Source: Brachybacterium avium (GTDB lineage Bacteria > Actinomycetota > Actinomycetes > Actinomycetales > Dermabacteraceae). From it: 64,000 bases of DNA. This document shows, one piece after another, positions 15,859 through 25,082 of the stretch. Every line of letters starts with the position of its first letter. Position 1 is the stretch's first letter. A model generated the notes under the pieces. That model did not search any database, was not told the DNA's origin, and saw only the letters and a program-made list of their open reading frames with translations. The stretch covers positions 1,302,001 to 1,366,000 of the forward strand of contig NZ_CP022316.1 in the NCBI RefSeq assembly GCF_002216795.1, read 5' to 3'. Both the position numbers and the translations under genes were made by a program.

Positions 15859-15935
15859 CCACCAGAACTTTGAAGCAGGTGAGGTCTGAACGCTCCACAG
15901 CCGTTCAAACGTCGTAGACGGCAGGAATCTGGTGG
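15859..15935. repeat. 77-nt palindromic element, family A copy 2
   Basis: Same length and geometry as copy 1: outer arms CCACCAGA (15859-15866) and TCTGGTGG (15928-15935), inner arms TGAACG (15887-15892) and CGTTCA (15902-15907) with a 9-nt loop. The middle arm of copy 1 is not kept. It lies 32 bp after the stop of the DUF559-like gene, in the convergent gap before the amino-acid ABC transporter. Confidence 0.85.
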
Positions 15936-16029
15936 GCAAGCGCGAGCATGCGGGGTCAGGGCAGGGCAGGGCAGGAGCGCTTTGGGGTCGAGCACGCTGC
16001 GGCCGGGCGGGTGCACTGCCACCCCGGGA

Positions 16030-16857
16030 TCACAGCACTGAGGCGAGGAAGCCTTGCAGCCGCTCGGACTCGGGGTGGTCGATGACCTGCTCGGGGGTGC
16101 CGCGTTCGAGGATGCGGCCCTCGTCCATGAACACCACCTGGTCGGCGACCTCGCGGGCGAAGCCCATCTCATGGGTGACCACGACCATGGTCATGCCGTC
16201 GGCCGCGAGGTCCTTGAGCACGGCGAGCACCTCGGAGACCAGCTCCGGGTCCAGGGCGCTGGTCGGCTCATCGAAGAGCATCAGCTCGGGGTCCATCGCC
16301 AGCGCCCGCGCGATCGCGACCCGCTGCTGCTGCCCGCCGGAGAGCTCCGAGGGGTAGTGGTCTGCGCGTTCGGCCAGGCCCACCCGTTCCAGCAGGGTGC
16401 GTGCCTTCTGCTCAGCGGCGGCCTTGGGCAGCCCGCGCACCTGCACAGGCGCCTCCATCACGTTGCCGAGCGCCGTGAGGTGCGGGAACAGGTGGAAGCG
16501 CTGGAAGACCATGCCGATGCGGGAGCGCTGGGCGGCGATCTGGGCGGAGGGAAGCTTCTGCCAGCGACCGTCGGGCAGCGGATCGCTCTGGTAGCCCTGC
16601 ACCTCGCCGTCGATGAGGACGCGCCCGGCAGTGGGCTCCTCGAGCTGATTGATGCAGCGCAGCAGGGTGGACTTGCCGGAGCCGGAGGGACCCACCAGCA
16701 CGGCCACCTCGCCGGCGCGCACGGTGAGGTCGCAGGCCTTCAGCACGTGCAGGTCACCGAAGGACTTGTGGACCGCCTCGACCTCGATGACGGGACGGGG
16801 CGGGGTGGCGGGAGTCCAGTCGGTGCCGGGCACGGGGTTCTCAGGGGTCTGGGTCAT
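16030..16857 (-). CDS. Polar amino-acid ABC transporter ATPase (GlnQ type)
   Basis: The 275-residue product has Walker [10 protein letters not shown], the LSGGQQQR signature, Walker [13 protein letters not shown] and the VTHEMGFA switch-His region typical of polar amino-acid importers. It powers uptake with the permease and binding protein encoded immediately upstream. The ATG overlaps the permease stop by one base (TGATG). It is the last gene of a binding protein-permease-ATPase operon. Substrate specificity is not visible from the ATPase. Confidence 0.95.
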   Translation of the reverse strand: MTQTPENPVPGTDWTPATPPRPVIEVEAVHKSFGDLHVLKACDLTVRAGEVAVLVGPSGSGKSTLLRCINQLEEPTAGRVLIDGEVQGYQSDPLPDGRWQKLPSAQIAAQRSRIGMVFQRFHLFPHLTALGNVMEAPVQVRGLPKAAAEQKARTLLERVGLAERADHYPSELSGGQQQRVAIARALAMDPELMLFDEPTSALDPELVSEVLAVLKDLAADGMTMVVVTHEMGFAREVADQVVFMDEGRILERGTPEQVIDHPESERLQGFLASVL

Positions 16858-17843
16858 CACAGCTCCACCTCGGGGAGCGGGTCGTTCGGGGTGGTGCCGG
16901 CGCGGTTCACGGCGGCCTGGCGGGAGCGTCCGCCACGGCCGGTGGTCGGGGTGCGGGCGTCGAAGCCGCGCCCGAAGTACTTCTCGAGGTAGTACTGGCC
17001 CACCATCAGCACGCTGGTGATCGCGAGGTACCACAGCGCCGCGACGATCAGCAGCGGGATGGGGGTGAACAGCTTGTTGGCGATGCCGTTGGTGGCGAAG
17101 GTGAGGTCGAGGGTGAAGGGCACCGCGAGCACCAGCGAGGTGGTCTTCAGCATGCCGATGGTCTCGTTGCCCAGCGGCGGCACGATCACCCGCATGGCCT
17201 GCGGGACGATGATGCGGCGCAGGATCGTCCCGTTGCTCATGCCCAGTGCCTTCGACGCCTCGGACTGGCCCCGGTCCACGGAGTTCAGCCCGGAACGGAT
17301 GATCTCGGCGAGGTAGGCGCCCTCGTTCAGGCCCAGGCCGATCACTGCGGCCCAGAACGCGGTGAGCAGGTCACGGGTGGAGAAGCTCAGCAGCTCGGGC
17401 CCAAAGGGCACGCCGATCACGATCTTGGGGACGATCACGGTGAACAGCCCCCAGAACACCAGCTGGGTGTACACCGGGATGCCGCGGAACACGAAGATGT
17501 ACGCCCAGCTCACGCCGCGCAGCACCGGGTTGTCGCTGCGGCGCATGATCGCGGCGGTCAGCGCCACGGCGGTGCCCAGCACCATCGACAGCACCGTCAG
17601 CAGCAGCGTCCAGCCGACACCCTGGATCACCTTGACGTCCAGCAGGTAGGTGGCCACGGTGCCCCACTCCAGCACCGGGTTGGTCACCAGGAACCAGACC
17701 AGGCCGAGGGCCAGCACGGCCACGACGACGGCGGAGATCCAGGTGCCCGGGCGGGAGGCGGCCCGGGCGCGGATGGGGGTGAATCCGTCCGCGGGAGGCG
17801 GCGGTCCCGTCGGCGCGGGGGCGGGGGTCTGGGTGGTGCTCAC
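16857..17843 (-). CDS. Polar amino-acid ABC transporter permease (HisM/GlnP type)
   Basis: The 328-residue product has a Pro-rich cytoplasmic N-terminus, several membrane spans from about residue 35, and the ATPase-coupling EAA-like loop ([18 protein letters not shown]). Conserved features include [13 protein letters not shown] and [11 protein letters not shown], typical of the His/Glu/Gln/Arg/opine permease family. Both ends overlap neighbours (ATGA with the binding-protein gene, TGATG with the ATPase gene). Only one permease gene is present, so it would work as a homodimer. Confidence 0.93.
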   Translation of the reverse strand: MSTTQTPAPAPTGPPPPADGFTPIRARAASRPGTWISAVVVAVLALGLVWFLVTNPVLEWGTVATYLLDVKVIQGVGWTLLLTVLSMVLGTAVALTAAIMRRSDNPVLRGVSWAYIFVFRGIPVYTQLVFWGLFTVIVPKIVIGVPFGPELLSFSTRDLLTAFWAAVIGLGLNEGAYLAEIIRSGLNSVDRGQSEASKALGMSNGTILRRIIVPQAMRVIVPPLGNETIGMLKTTSLVLAVPFTLDLTFATNGIANKLFTPIPLLIVAALWYLAITSVLMVGQYYLEKYFGRGFDARTPTTGRGGRSRQAAVNRAGTTPNDPLPEVEL

Positions 17844-18772
17844 GGCTGGGGGTTCACTTCCGAGGTCGGGATCATGCCGGCGTCATTGCCCCATGCAGCG
17901 AGGATGCGCTCCATGTGGCCGGAGTCGATGAGGTGCTGGAGGGCGGCGCGCAGCGCCTCGGCCAGCTCGGGCTGGTCCTTGGCGACGACGATGCCGTTCA
18001 GGGCGGATTCCTCGATCTCGCCGATCGCCTCGAGGGTGCCGCGGGAGCGGGCGATGGCGTAGGCGGTGACCGGGGAGTCGGCCATCAGGATGTCGCCCTT
18101 GCCGCCGGCGACGTTGGTGGCGGCGTCGGAGTTCGAGGTGTAGGCGAGCAGGTCGTAGGCGGACTGGTCGATCTCGCGGCACTCCGCCGAGCGCTCGATC
18201 GACAGCTCCTCCTGGTACGTGCCCACCTGCAGGGCGACCCGCTTGCCGCAGAGGTCCCCGGGATCGATGTCATAGGGATTGCCCGTCTTGACGGCGTAGG
18301 AGATCCCGGCCTGGAAGTAGGAGACCATGCTGACGGCCTCGAGCCGCTCCTCGTTGACGGTGAAGCTCGAGATGCCGAGGTCATAGGTGGAGCCGACGGC
18401 GGGGATGATCTGCGCGAACACCGCCGCCTCGGTGCGGGTGGCCAGCCCCAGCACCGCACCGATCGCGGCGAGGATGTCGATGTCGTAACCGACTGCCTCG
18501 CCGCTGGAGCCGACGAACTCGCCCGGCGCGTAGTTCAGAGCGGCACCGTTGATCAGCTCTCCGCGCTCGCGGATCGCTGCGGGGACCAGGGCAGCGATCT
18601 CCGGGACCTCGGCGATATCCGACAGGTCCACCTCGGGCACGGTGTTCGACTCGGCATCCAGGCGCTCGGAGGCGCGGGTGCACGAAGCGAGCGACGGGGC
18701 GAGCAGCCCCGTGGCCAGGGCCAGAGGTGCGGCCCGCAGCAGGGTGCGGCGGCGAGGGCGATACGACATCAC
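17840..18772 (-). CDS. Amino-acid ABC transporter substrate-binding lipoprotein
   Basis: The 310-residue product has an N-terminal signal with an Arg-rich start (RPRRRTLLR), a hydrophobic core and a lipobox LASC, then a family-3 periplasmic-binding fold (GYDIDILAAIGAVLG, YDLGISSFTVNEER, GKRVALQVGTYQEE). It would be lipid-anchored and deliver an amino acid to the permease downstream. The GTG at 18772 is preferred to the adjacent ATG because it lies exactly 6 nt after TAGTAT, giving a leaderless transcript. A perfect inverted repeat covers that -10 box, so expression is probably regulated. Confidence 0.9.
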   Translation of the reverse strand: MMSYRPRRRTLLRAAPLALATGLLAPSLASCTRASERLDAESNTVPEVDLSDIAEVPEIAALVPAAIRERGELINGAALNYAPGEFVGSSGEAVGYDIDILAAIGAVLGLATRTEAAVFAQIIPAVGSTYDLGISSFTVNEERLEAVSMVSYFQAGISYAVKTGNPYDIDPGDLCGKRVALQVGTYQEELSIERSAECREIDQSAYDLLAYTSNSDAATNVAGGKGDILMADSPVTAYAIARSRGTLEAIGEIEESALNGIVVAKDQPELAEALRAALQHLIDSGHMERILAAWGNDAGMIPTSEVNPQP

Positions 18773-18775
18773 CGA

Positions 18776-18788
18776 TGAATACTATTCA
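18776..18788. promoter_or_regulatory. Perfect inverted repeat over the -10 box of the amino-acid importer operon
   Basis: TGAATA-C-TATTCA is a perfect 6-1-6 palindrome in otherwise GC-rich DNA. On the minus strand it contains TAGTAT, the -10 box 6 nt before the GTG of the binding-protein gene. TTGTTT lies 17 bp upstream as a possible -35. The position is ideal for a repressor; no regulator gene is adjacent. Confidence 0.55.
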
Positions 18789-18850
18789 CGGCCTTGCATG
18801 GAAACAAGTTGCTGTCGTGTGCTTCACCGACGGCCCCGTCGCGCCCGGCC

Positions 18851-20946
18851 TCAGCCGTCCAGCGCGATCCCGCCGGTCGTCGTCGCCGCCTCTTCCTCAG
18901 CGTCGATGTCCACCGCCGCGCCCTCGAACTGCGAGCGGTACAGCCGGGCATAGGCCCCGCCGAGCGCGAGCAGCTCGTCGTGATCGCCCTGCTCGACGAT
19001 GTCCCCGTCCTCCATCACCAGGATCAGATCCGCATCGCGGATGGTGGACAGGCGGTGGGCGATGACGAAGCTGGTGCGGCCCGCACGCAGGCGGTTCATC
19101 GCGTTCTGGACCAGCACCTCGGTACGGGTGTCCACGCTCGAGGTGGCCTCGTCGAGGATCAGCAGGTTGGGCTGGGCGAGGAAGGCGCGAGCGATGGTCA
19201 TCAGCTGCTTCTCACCGGCGGACAGCGAGGACTCGTCGTCGTCCACGATCGTGTCGTAACCATCAGGCAGCTGGCGGGCGAAGTCGTCGACGTGGGTGGC
19301 GCGGGCCGCCTCGATGACCTCCTCGTCGGTCGCATCCAGGCGGCCGTAGCGGATGTTCTCCATGAGGCTGCCCTTGAACAGCCAGGTGTCCTGGAGGACC
19401 ATCCCGGTGCGCTCGCGCAGCTGGGCGCGGGTCAGGTCGCGGATGTCGATCCCGTCGATCGTGATCCGGCCGCCGTCGACCTCGTAGAACCGCATCACCA
19501 GGTTCACCAGAGTGGTCTTGCCGGCCCCGTCGGCCCCACGATCGCGACGGTGTGGCCGGGGTCCGCGACCAGCGAGAGATCGCGGATCAGCTCGCGCTCG
19601 GGAGTGTAGGAGAAGCGCACGTGCTCGAACTCGACGCGGCCCTCGCGGATGCCCGCCGCGGCGGTGTCGACGGTGGTCTCGGGCTCCTGCTCCTCGGCGT
19701 CCAGCAGCTCGAAGACCCGCTCGGCGCTGGCCACGCCGGACTGCAGCATGGTCGCCATCGAGGCGACCTGGGACAGCGGCTGGGTGAACTGGCGGGAGTA
19801 CTGGATGAAGGCCTGCACGTCGCCGAGGGTGAGCTGGCCGGAGACGATCCGCAGCCCGCCCACGATCGCGACGGCGACGTAGGACAGGTTCCCCACGAAC
19901 ATCATCAGCGGCATGATCAGGGAGGAGACGAACTGGGCACCGAAGGTGGCGCGGAACAGGGTCTCGTTGCGCTCCTCGAAGCGGGCGGCGACCTCGTCGC
20001 GGCGGCCGAAGACGGTCACCAGGGCGTGGCCGGTGTACGCCTCCTCCACCTCGGAGTTCACCACGCCGGTGGCGTCCCACTGCTGGGCGAACAGCTTCTG
20101 CGCGCGCTTGCCGACGAAGCCCGTGACCACCAGCGCCACCGGGATCACGGCGAGCGCGATCAGGGACAGCTGCCAGGAGATCGTCAGCATCATGACCAGC
20201 ACGCCGAACACCATCAGGATCGAGTTCACCAGGCCCGTGACGGTGTTCATCAGCGTGTTCTGGATGTTGTCGATGTCGTTGGTGACACGGGAGAGGATCT
20301 CCCCGCGCTTCATCCGGTCGAAGTAGGCCAGCGGCAGCCGGTGCAGCTTCTCCTCCACCTCGCGGCGCAGGCGCGAGACCATGCGGTAGATGATGCGGTT
20401 CAGTGCGACGCCCTGGATCCACATCAGCAGCGCGGAGACGGCGAAGAGGCCGACGGCCAGGGCCAGGGTCTGGTGCAGCGCGGTGAAGTCGATGCCCTGG
20501 CCGGGGGTGAGGACCATCCCCGAGAGCATGTCCGCGAACTGGTCCTTGCCCTCTGCCCGCAGCTGCGCGATGACTGCGTCCGGGGAGGCGTCCGCCGGCA
20601 GGCTCTTCGAGATCAGACCGGTGAAGATGATGTCGGTGGCACGGCCGAGGATGCGCGGGCCCACCACGCTGAACGCCACCGAGACGACGCCGACCAGGAT
20701 CGCGGCCAGCAGGTAGAAGCGCTCGGGACCGATCTCGCGCACCAGGCGCTTGGTGGAGGGCCAGAAATTGCGCGCGCTCTGGCCAGGGCGCAGCCCGCGG
20801 GCGGCGTCCTTCTCGGCGGCGATCTCCGAGGCGGTCGAGGCCTCGTCCCCGGCGGGGGTCGCGGGGGTCTGGGAGCCGATCGGCGGCGCCTGCTCCTCCG
20901 GGCCCTGGACGTCGGGGCCGGGGGCGTCGTTCTTCGCAGCATTCAT
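18851..20946 (-). pseudogene. ABC multidrug/lipid exporter half-transporter B, interrupted by a 1-base deletion in the Walker A
   Basis: Read with one added base, this is a full-length 698-residue type IV ABC exporter: cytoplasmic N-terminus of about 65 residues, six spans, then the nucleotide-binding domain with signature LSAGE and a canonical Walker [13 protein letters not shown]. As given, the frame ends in the middle of Walker A: GPTG continues as PARPLW and stop, while AGKTTLVN continues in another frame. One extra G in the GGGG run (CCCC at 19525-19528 on the plus strand) restores GPTGAGKTT exactly. Everything else is intact, so a sequencing error is likely. It overlaps the partner gene upstream (TGATG) and would provide the catalytically complete ATP site of a heterodimer. 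Confidence 0.85.
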
Positions 20947-22682
20947 CACGCCACCTCCTCCTCGACGCCCTGCGAGCGGACGATCTCCTGATACGTCTCC
21001 GAGCTCTCGAGCAGCTCGGCATGGGTGCCCTGGGCGACGACGCGACCGTTGTCCAGCACCAGGATCAGGTCCGCCCCGGTGATGGTCGAGACCCGCTGGG
21101 CGACGATCAGCATCAGCGCTTCGCGGGTCTCCGGGACCAGCGCCGCGCGCAGCCGCGCATCGGTGGTGAGGTCCAGTGCGCTGAAGGAGTCGTCGAACAG
21201 GTACAGCGAGGGCTTCGCGGCCAGGGCCCGGGCGATGCACAGCCGCTGCCGCTGACCGCCGGAGACGTTGGTGCCGCCCTGGGCGATCGGGGACTCCAGC
21301 TCGGTGGGCATCGCGGCGACGAAGTCACGGCCCTGGGCGACGGTCAGCGCATGCCACAGCTCCTGCTCGTCGGCCGAGGGGTTGCCGAACCGCAGGTTCG
21401 AGGCGATGGTGCCGGAGAACAGGTAGGGCCGCTGCGGGACCAGGCCCACCCGGTCCCAGAGCACCCGGGCGTCGAGGTCGCGCACATCGTGCCCGTTCAG
21501 CAGCACCCTCCCCTCGCTCGCGTCCATCAGACGCGGCACCAGGTTGATCAGGGTGGTCTTGCCGGCGCCGGTGCCGCCGATGATCGCGACACTCTGCCCG
21601 GCGCGGGCGGAGAAGGAGATGTTCTCCAGCACCGGGCGCTCGGCGCCCGGATAGGTGAAGGACACGTCCTCGAAGGTGAGCTCGATCGGTCCCTCGAGGT
21701 CGCGGACGCCGTCGGTGCGCTGGTGGACGCTGGTCTCGGTGTCGAGCACCTCCCAGATGCGCTCGGCGGAGACCATCGCGCGGGGGATCATCATCGTCAT
21801 GAAGGTCGCCATCATCACCGCGATGAGGATCTGCATCAGGTAGGCGATGAAGGCGGTGATCGAGCCGATCTCCATCTGGCCCGCATCGATGCGGGGCGCG
21901 GCCACCAGCAGCACCATCACGCTGGAGACGTTCAGGATGAACATGATGATCGGGTTGATGAGGATCATCAGCAGGCCGATGCGGCGGTTGAGATCCGTGA
22001 GCTGGCCGTTGACCACCGCGTACCGCTCGCGCTCGCGGTCCTCGCGCACGAAGGCGCGCAGCACGCGGATGCCGGTGATCTGCTCGCGCAGCACGGAGTT
22101 GATGTCGTCGATCTTCCCCTGCATCTGCTTGAACAGCGGTGCCGCCCGAACGATCAGGATGCCGACGGCCACCAGCATCACCGGCACCATCACGGCGATC
22201 AGCCAAGCCATCCCCGGCTCCACCCGCAGCGCCAGGATCACCCCGCCGATCCCGGTCACCGGAGCCTGGACCAGCATGTTCAGCGAGAAGAAGACCAGCA
22301 TCTGCACCTGCTGGACGTCATTCGTGGAGCGGGTGATCAGCGAGGGGGTGCCGAACTCGGCGAGCTCGCGCGGGGAGAAGGAGGCGACCTGGGAGAACAC
22401 GGTGGAGCGCAGGTCCTTGCCGACCCGCATCGCGGAACGGGCTGCGAAGAAGTTCGCCGCGACCAGCGCGATGATGTTGCCGAAGGAGATGACCAGCATC
22501 AGCCGGCCCAACTGCCAGATCACCGGGATGTCGGCCTTGGCGACGCCGTCGTCGATGATGTCGGCGTTCAGGGTGGGCAGGTAGAGAGCGGCCAGCACGC
22601 CGACGATCTGGAAGAGCACCACCAGGAGCACCCAGATCCAGTACGGCTTGAGGGCTCTGAGCACCAGGCGCAGCAGGGTCAC
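20946..22682 (-). CDS. ABC exporter half-transporter A (degenerate ATP-site subunit)
   Basis: The 578-residue product has six membrane spans and one nucleotide-binding domain: Walker [10 protein letters not shown], signature NVSGGQRQR, Walker [13 protein letters not shown]. The catalytic Glu after Walker B is replaced by Asp, and the H-loop His position reads IVAQRVST (Gln). This is the usual degenerate partner of heterodimeric exporters such as Rv1272c/Rv1273c or BmrCD. The GTG start at 22682 follows GGAAGGAAG; longer frame upstream is not supported. The downstream gene overlaps by one base and supplies the other half. Substrate is unknown (drug, lipid or peptide). Confidence 0.9.
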   Translation of the reverse strand: MTLLRLVLRALKPYWIWVLLVVLFQIVGVLAALYLPTLNADIIDDGVAKADIPVIWQLGRLMLVISFGNIIALVAANFFAARSAMRVGKDLRSTVFSQVASFSPRELAEFGTPSLITRSTNDVQQVQMLVFFSLNMLVQAPVTGIGGVILALRVEPGMAWLIAVMVPVMLVAVGILIVRAAPLFKQMQGKIDDINSVLREQITGIRVLRAFVREDRERERYAVVNGQLTDLNRRIGLLMILINPIIMFILNVSSVMVLLVAAPRIDAGQMEIGSITAFIAYLMQILIAVMMATFMTMMIPRAMVSAERIWEVLDTETSVHQRTDGVRDLEGPIELTFEDVSFTYPGAERPVLENISFSARAGQSVAIIGGTGAGKTTLINLVPRLMDASEGRVLLNGHDVRDLDARVLWDRVGLVPQRPYLFSGTIASNLRFGNPSADEQELWHALTVAQGRDFVAAMPTELESPIAQGGTNVSGGQRQRLCIARALAAKPSLYLFDDSFSALDLTTDARLRAALVPETREALMLIVAQRVSTITGADLILVLDNGRVVAQGTHAELLESSETYQEIVRSQGVEEEVA

Positions 22683-22891
22683 GAGCTTCCTTCCGAGAGG
22701 CCGCCGACCGGGACTCGGCCGAGCGACCCGGGAAGCATAGACTTCCGGACCCCTGTTCGGCATCCGACTTCGGTCTGATCCGCGCACGGCAGAACCCGTC
22801 GGCGGCGCGTGGCGGCAGTGCTCGGCGGCAGCGCGTGGCGGTGACCACGTCCGCCGGGGCTCCCCAGAGCTCGTCGTCTACCGTGGGCCGG

Positions 22892-23605
22892 GTGAACCGT
22901 CCCGTCCAACGCCTCGTCGTCATCGCGCTCGCGCTCCTGCTGGTGGTCCCCCTCGGGGTGATGGGGATCGGTCAGCTGCTGGGCCCGCGCGGCGGGGACC
23001 AGGCCACGGAGAGCTCGGCGGTCGAGAACCCGGAGAACCGGCCGACGGCGGACCCCGCCGAGCAGCCGCCCCGCCCCGAGCTGCCCCGGCCGGAGGAACC
23101 GGCAGGTCTCACCACGCAGAGCGCCGAGGGCGCCCAGGCGACGCTCACGTATCTGCTGGACTCCTACGACTTCATGATGAGCAGCGGCGACACCTCCGTG
23201 TGGGAGGACTCCGTGGACCCCAACTGCCAGGTGTGCATGCGCTTCCTGGACAACGCCCAGGTGCTCGGTGAGCAGGGCGGCTATCTGGTCGGCGGGGCCT
23301 TCGAGGTGCATTCGACGACGTTCTCCGGCAACGGTGAGCCGCCGGCGACCGGCACCGTGGTCGCCCAGTTCACGCAGGAGGAGTCCATCCTGGTGGATGA
23401 CCCGCACCTGCAGGCGAACCAGCTGGCCTCCGTCACCGGCCAACTGATCGCCACTGTCGCCTGGGACGGCGAGCGCTGGCGCGTCACCGACATGACCATC
23501 GCCCCGCCGGAGGGCGCGGCTCCCTCCGACGGCGGCGGCGCAGGCGACGCAGGTGGCGCGGGCGACGGGGGCAGCGCGGGCGACGGGGGCAGCGCGACGG
23601 GCTGA
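22892..23605 (+). CDS. Membrane-anchored extracellular protein, DUF6318-like
   Basis: The 237-residue product has an N-terminal membrane anchor (about residues 9-32), an acidic Pro-rich linker, a globular domain and a Gly/Ala/Asp repeat tail (GGAGDGGSAGDGG type). The globular part (AEGAQATLTYLLDSYDFMM, SGDTSVW, DPNCQVC) resembles DUF6318 of actinobacteria, including the paired Cys; this is recognition by eye. The function of that family is unknown. The GTG is placed 6 nt after TACCGT, giving a leaderless transcript. It is divergent from the ABC exporter genes and followed by two palindromic repeats. Confidence 0.6.
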   Translation: MNRPVQRLVVIALALLLVVPLGVMGIGQLLGPRGGDQATESSAVENPENRPTADPAEQPPRPELPRPEEPAGLTTQSAEGAQATLTYLLDSYDFMMSSGDTSVWEDSVDPNCQVCMRFLDNAQVLGEQGGYLVGGAFEVHSTTFSGNGEPPATGTVVAQFTQEESILVDDPHLQANQLASVTGQLIATVAWDGERWRVTDMTIAPPEGAAPSDGGGAGDAGGAGDGGSAGDGGSATG

Positions 23606-23626
23606 GGAAGCCCCGCTCCTCCCACC

Positions 23627-23673
23627 CTGTCTCAGCTGTCGCCACGCCCTGCTGATCGCGACAGTTGAAGCAG
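23627..23673. repeat. Palindromic element, family B copy 1
   Basis: A 16-base arm (23627-23642, containing CAGCTGTCGC) pairs with 23658-23673 (GCGACAGTTG...) with one mismatch and two G-U pairs, loop of 15 nt. It is followed 27 bp later by a second copy in the same orientation. Both sit in the 319-bp gap between the DUF6318-like gene and the second DUF559-like gene. Confidence 0.8.
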
Positions 23674-23699
23674 TCTCGATCTGCGCGGCCCAGCTCATC

Positions 23700-23746
23700 C
23701 TGTCTCAGCTGTCGCCACGCCGGTCGCGCCACGACAGCTGAAGCAG
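23700..23746. repeat. Palindromic element, family B copy 2
   Basis: CAGCTGTCG (23706-23714) pairs perfectly with CGACAGCTG (23732-23740), with outer arms as in copy 1. Copies 1 and 2 share most of their sequence, including CTGTCTCAGCTGTCGCCACGC at the left arm and GAAGCAGTCTCG at the right, with a period of 73 bp. It lies about 180 bp before the DUF559-like start. Confidence 0.82.
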
Positions 23747-23924
23747 TCTCGCTCCGCCCCTCCCGCCGACGCGACGCTCGGGATCGCTCGTCCATACCTC
23801 CAGCGAGTTCAGCATCCGCAGCCGGCCTCGCTCAGCCCGGGCATGGATCCGCGACTGCTCCTCCCCAATCAGCTGTTGTGGATGGCGACGGTGCGATGGT
23901 CGGGGGCGGCAGCATCCTGAGCAC

Positions 23925-24962
23925 ATGCCCTCTCCACCAGCCCCGCTCCCGGACACCGTGCCGTGGCGTGTCTTCACTCGGGCCGAGGCGCTTCGGGCGG
24001 GAGTGTCTGCCGAGCGTCTGCGCCGCAGTGATCTCAGGAGACTCCGCCCCGGGCTGCTCGCGCGCACGGGATGGGGGTTCACCGAGAGCGACATCGCCGC
24101 AGCGATCTGCCGGACTGATCCGGGCGCTGTCGTGGTCGGCGCCTCCGCAGCCAGGATGCAGCGCATCCCTCTTCCCCAGGACGAGGATTCCTGGACCCCG
24201 GAGGTCCCAGTGCAGATCGCGATCCCGGGCGGGCGCCGGGGCTCCGATGACGTGGTGCGGTGGCGCGGCCCGGTCCTGCATGACGGTGAGGTCCGCTCCA
24301 CCCGGTACCGGCTCCCTGTCACCCCCGACGGTGCAGCGCTTCCCCTCGCTCCCATGCGGCTGACCACCCGTGCCCGGACCTGGCGCGATCTGGCACCGTC
24401 GCTCTCACACAGCTGGCTGGTCGTGGTCGCGGATCATCTGGTGCGCCGGCCGCGCCCGCAGCTCGAGCACGGCCGGGACGCGCCCTGGTGCACTCTCGAG
24501 GAGCTCGACCGCGCATGCACCGGACGTCGCGCGGGAGCACTGCGCCGCGCCCTCGAGCAGGTGCGCATCGGTGCCGACTCCCCGCAGGAGACCCTGCTGC
24601 GCCTGGCCCTCGTCAAGGCAGGACTGCCCGAGCCCGCCCTCAACGTGCCGCTGATCGGGGCGGACGGTCTCCCCCGCCACGAGCCGGACTTCCTCTGGCC
24701 CCAGTACCGGGTGTGCGCCGAATACGAGGGCAAGCACCATAACGAGCCCGCCCAGATCGAGCGAGACATCGCGCGGGCCCGCCGGGTGGCAAGTGCCGGT
24801 TGGACGGAGGTGCGGCTGTCGGCACGGGACACCCGTCACGACTGCGCCGACGCCGTCCGCGTCGTCCGCGAAGCTCTGAGCGCACGAGGCTGGGGCTCCT
24901 CGGCCGACGCCCCGCCGCACCTGCGCCCGCTCGGGACCGATGACGCGCCCCGGCGCCCGTGA
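23925..24962 (+). CDS. DUF559/Vsr-like nuclease-domain protein (paralogue 2)
   Basis: The 345-residue product is built like the gene at 14874: an N-terminal winged-helix-like part (about 15-50, TRAEALRAGVSAERLRRS), a middle region with helical and basic character and a C-terminal PD-(D/E)XK-like domain. Candidate active-site residues are Glu222 (SPQET), Asp255 (HEPDFLW), Glu266/Glu268 and Lys270 (AEYEGKHH), followed by a basic helix (QIERDIARARR). Sequence identity to paralogue 1 is low, so they are distant family members. It stands alone, flanked by palindromes B1 and B2 upstream and B3 51 bp after the stop. TGTGGAT lies 42 bp upstream of the start. Function unknown. Confidence 0.72.
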   Translation: MPSPPAPLPDTVPWRVFTRAEALRAGVSAERLRRSDLRRLRPGLLARTGWGFTESDIAAAICRTDPGAVVVGASAARMQRIPLPQDEDSWTPEVPVQIAIPGGRRGSDDVVRWRGPVLHDGEVRSTRYRLPVTPDGAALPLAPMRLTTRARTWRDLAPSLSHSWLVVVADHLVRRPRPQLEHGRDAPWCTLEELDRACTGRRAGALRRALEQVRIGADSPQETLLRLALVKAGLPEPALNVPLIGADGLPRHEPDFLWPQYRVCAEYEGKHHNEPAQIERDIARARRVASAGWTEVRLSARDTRHDCADAVRVVREALSARGWGSSADAPPHLRPLGTDDAPRRP

Positions 24963-25012
24963 CACCGCGCCTCCGCTCGAGACGCAGCAGGATGCATCGA
25001 GAGCCTTCGAGA

Positions 25013-25059
25013 CGGTCTGAGCTGTCGCCATGAGCCGGGCATGCCGACAGCTCAGACCG
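25013..25059. repeat. Palindromic element, family B copy 3
   Basis: CGGTCTGAGCTGTCG (25013-25027) pairs perfectly over 15 bp with CGACAGCTCAGACCG (25045-25059); after one mismatch CATG/CATG extends the stem, leaving a 7-nt loop. The core GAGCTGTCG and the flanking CGAGAC are shared with copies 1 and 2. It lies just after the DUF559-like gene and before the end of the methyltransferase gene. Confidence 0.85.
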
Positions 25060-25082
25060 CCTGCCCAGCCCACGGCCAGCAA

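Noticed and set aside
23281-23625. Long open frames antisense to the DUF6318-like gene and similar long antisense frames elsewhere, for example opposite sbcC and the hpa genes.
   Set aside because: They are rich in Arg, Pro and Ala, lack domains and start sites, and mirror codon bias of the real genes.
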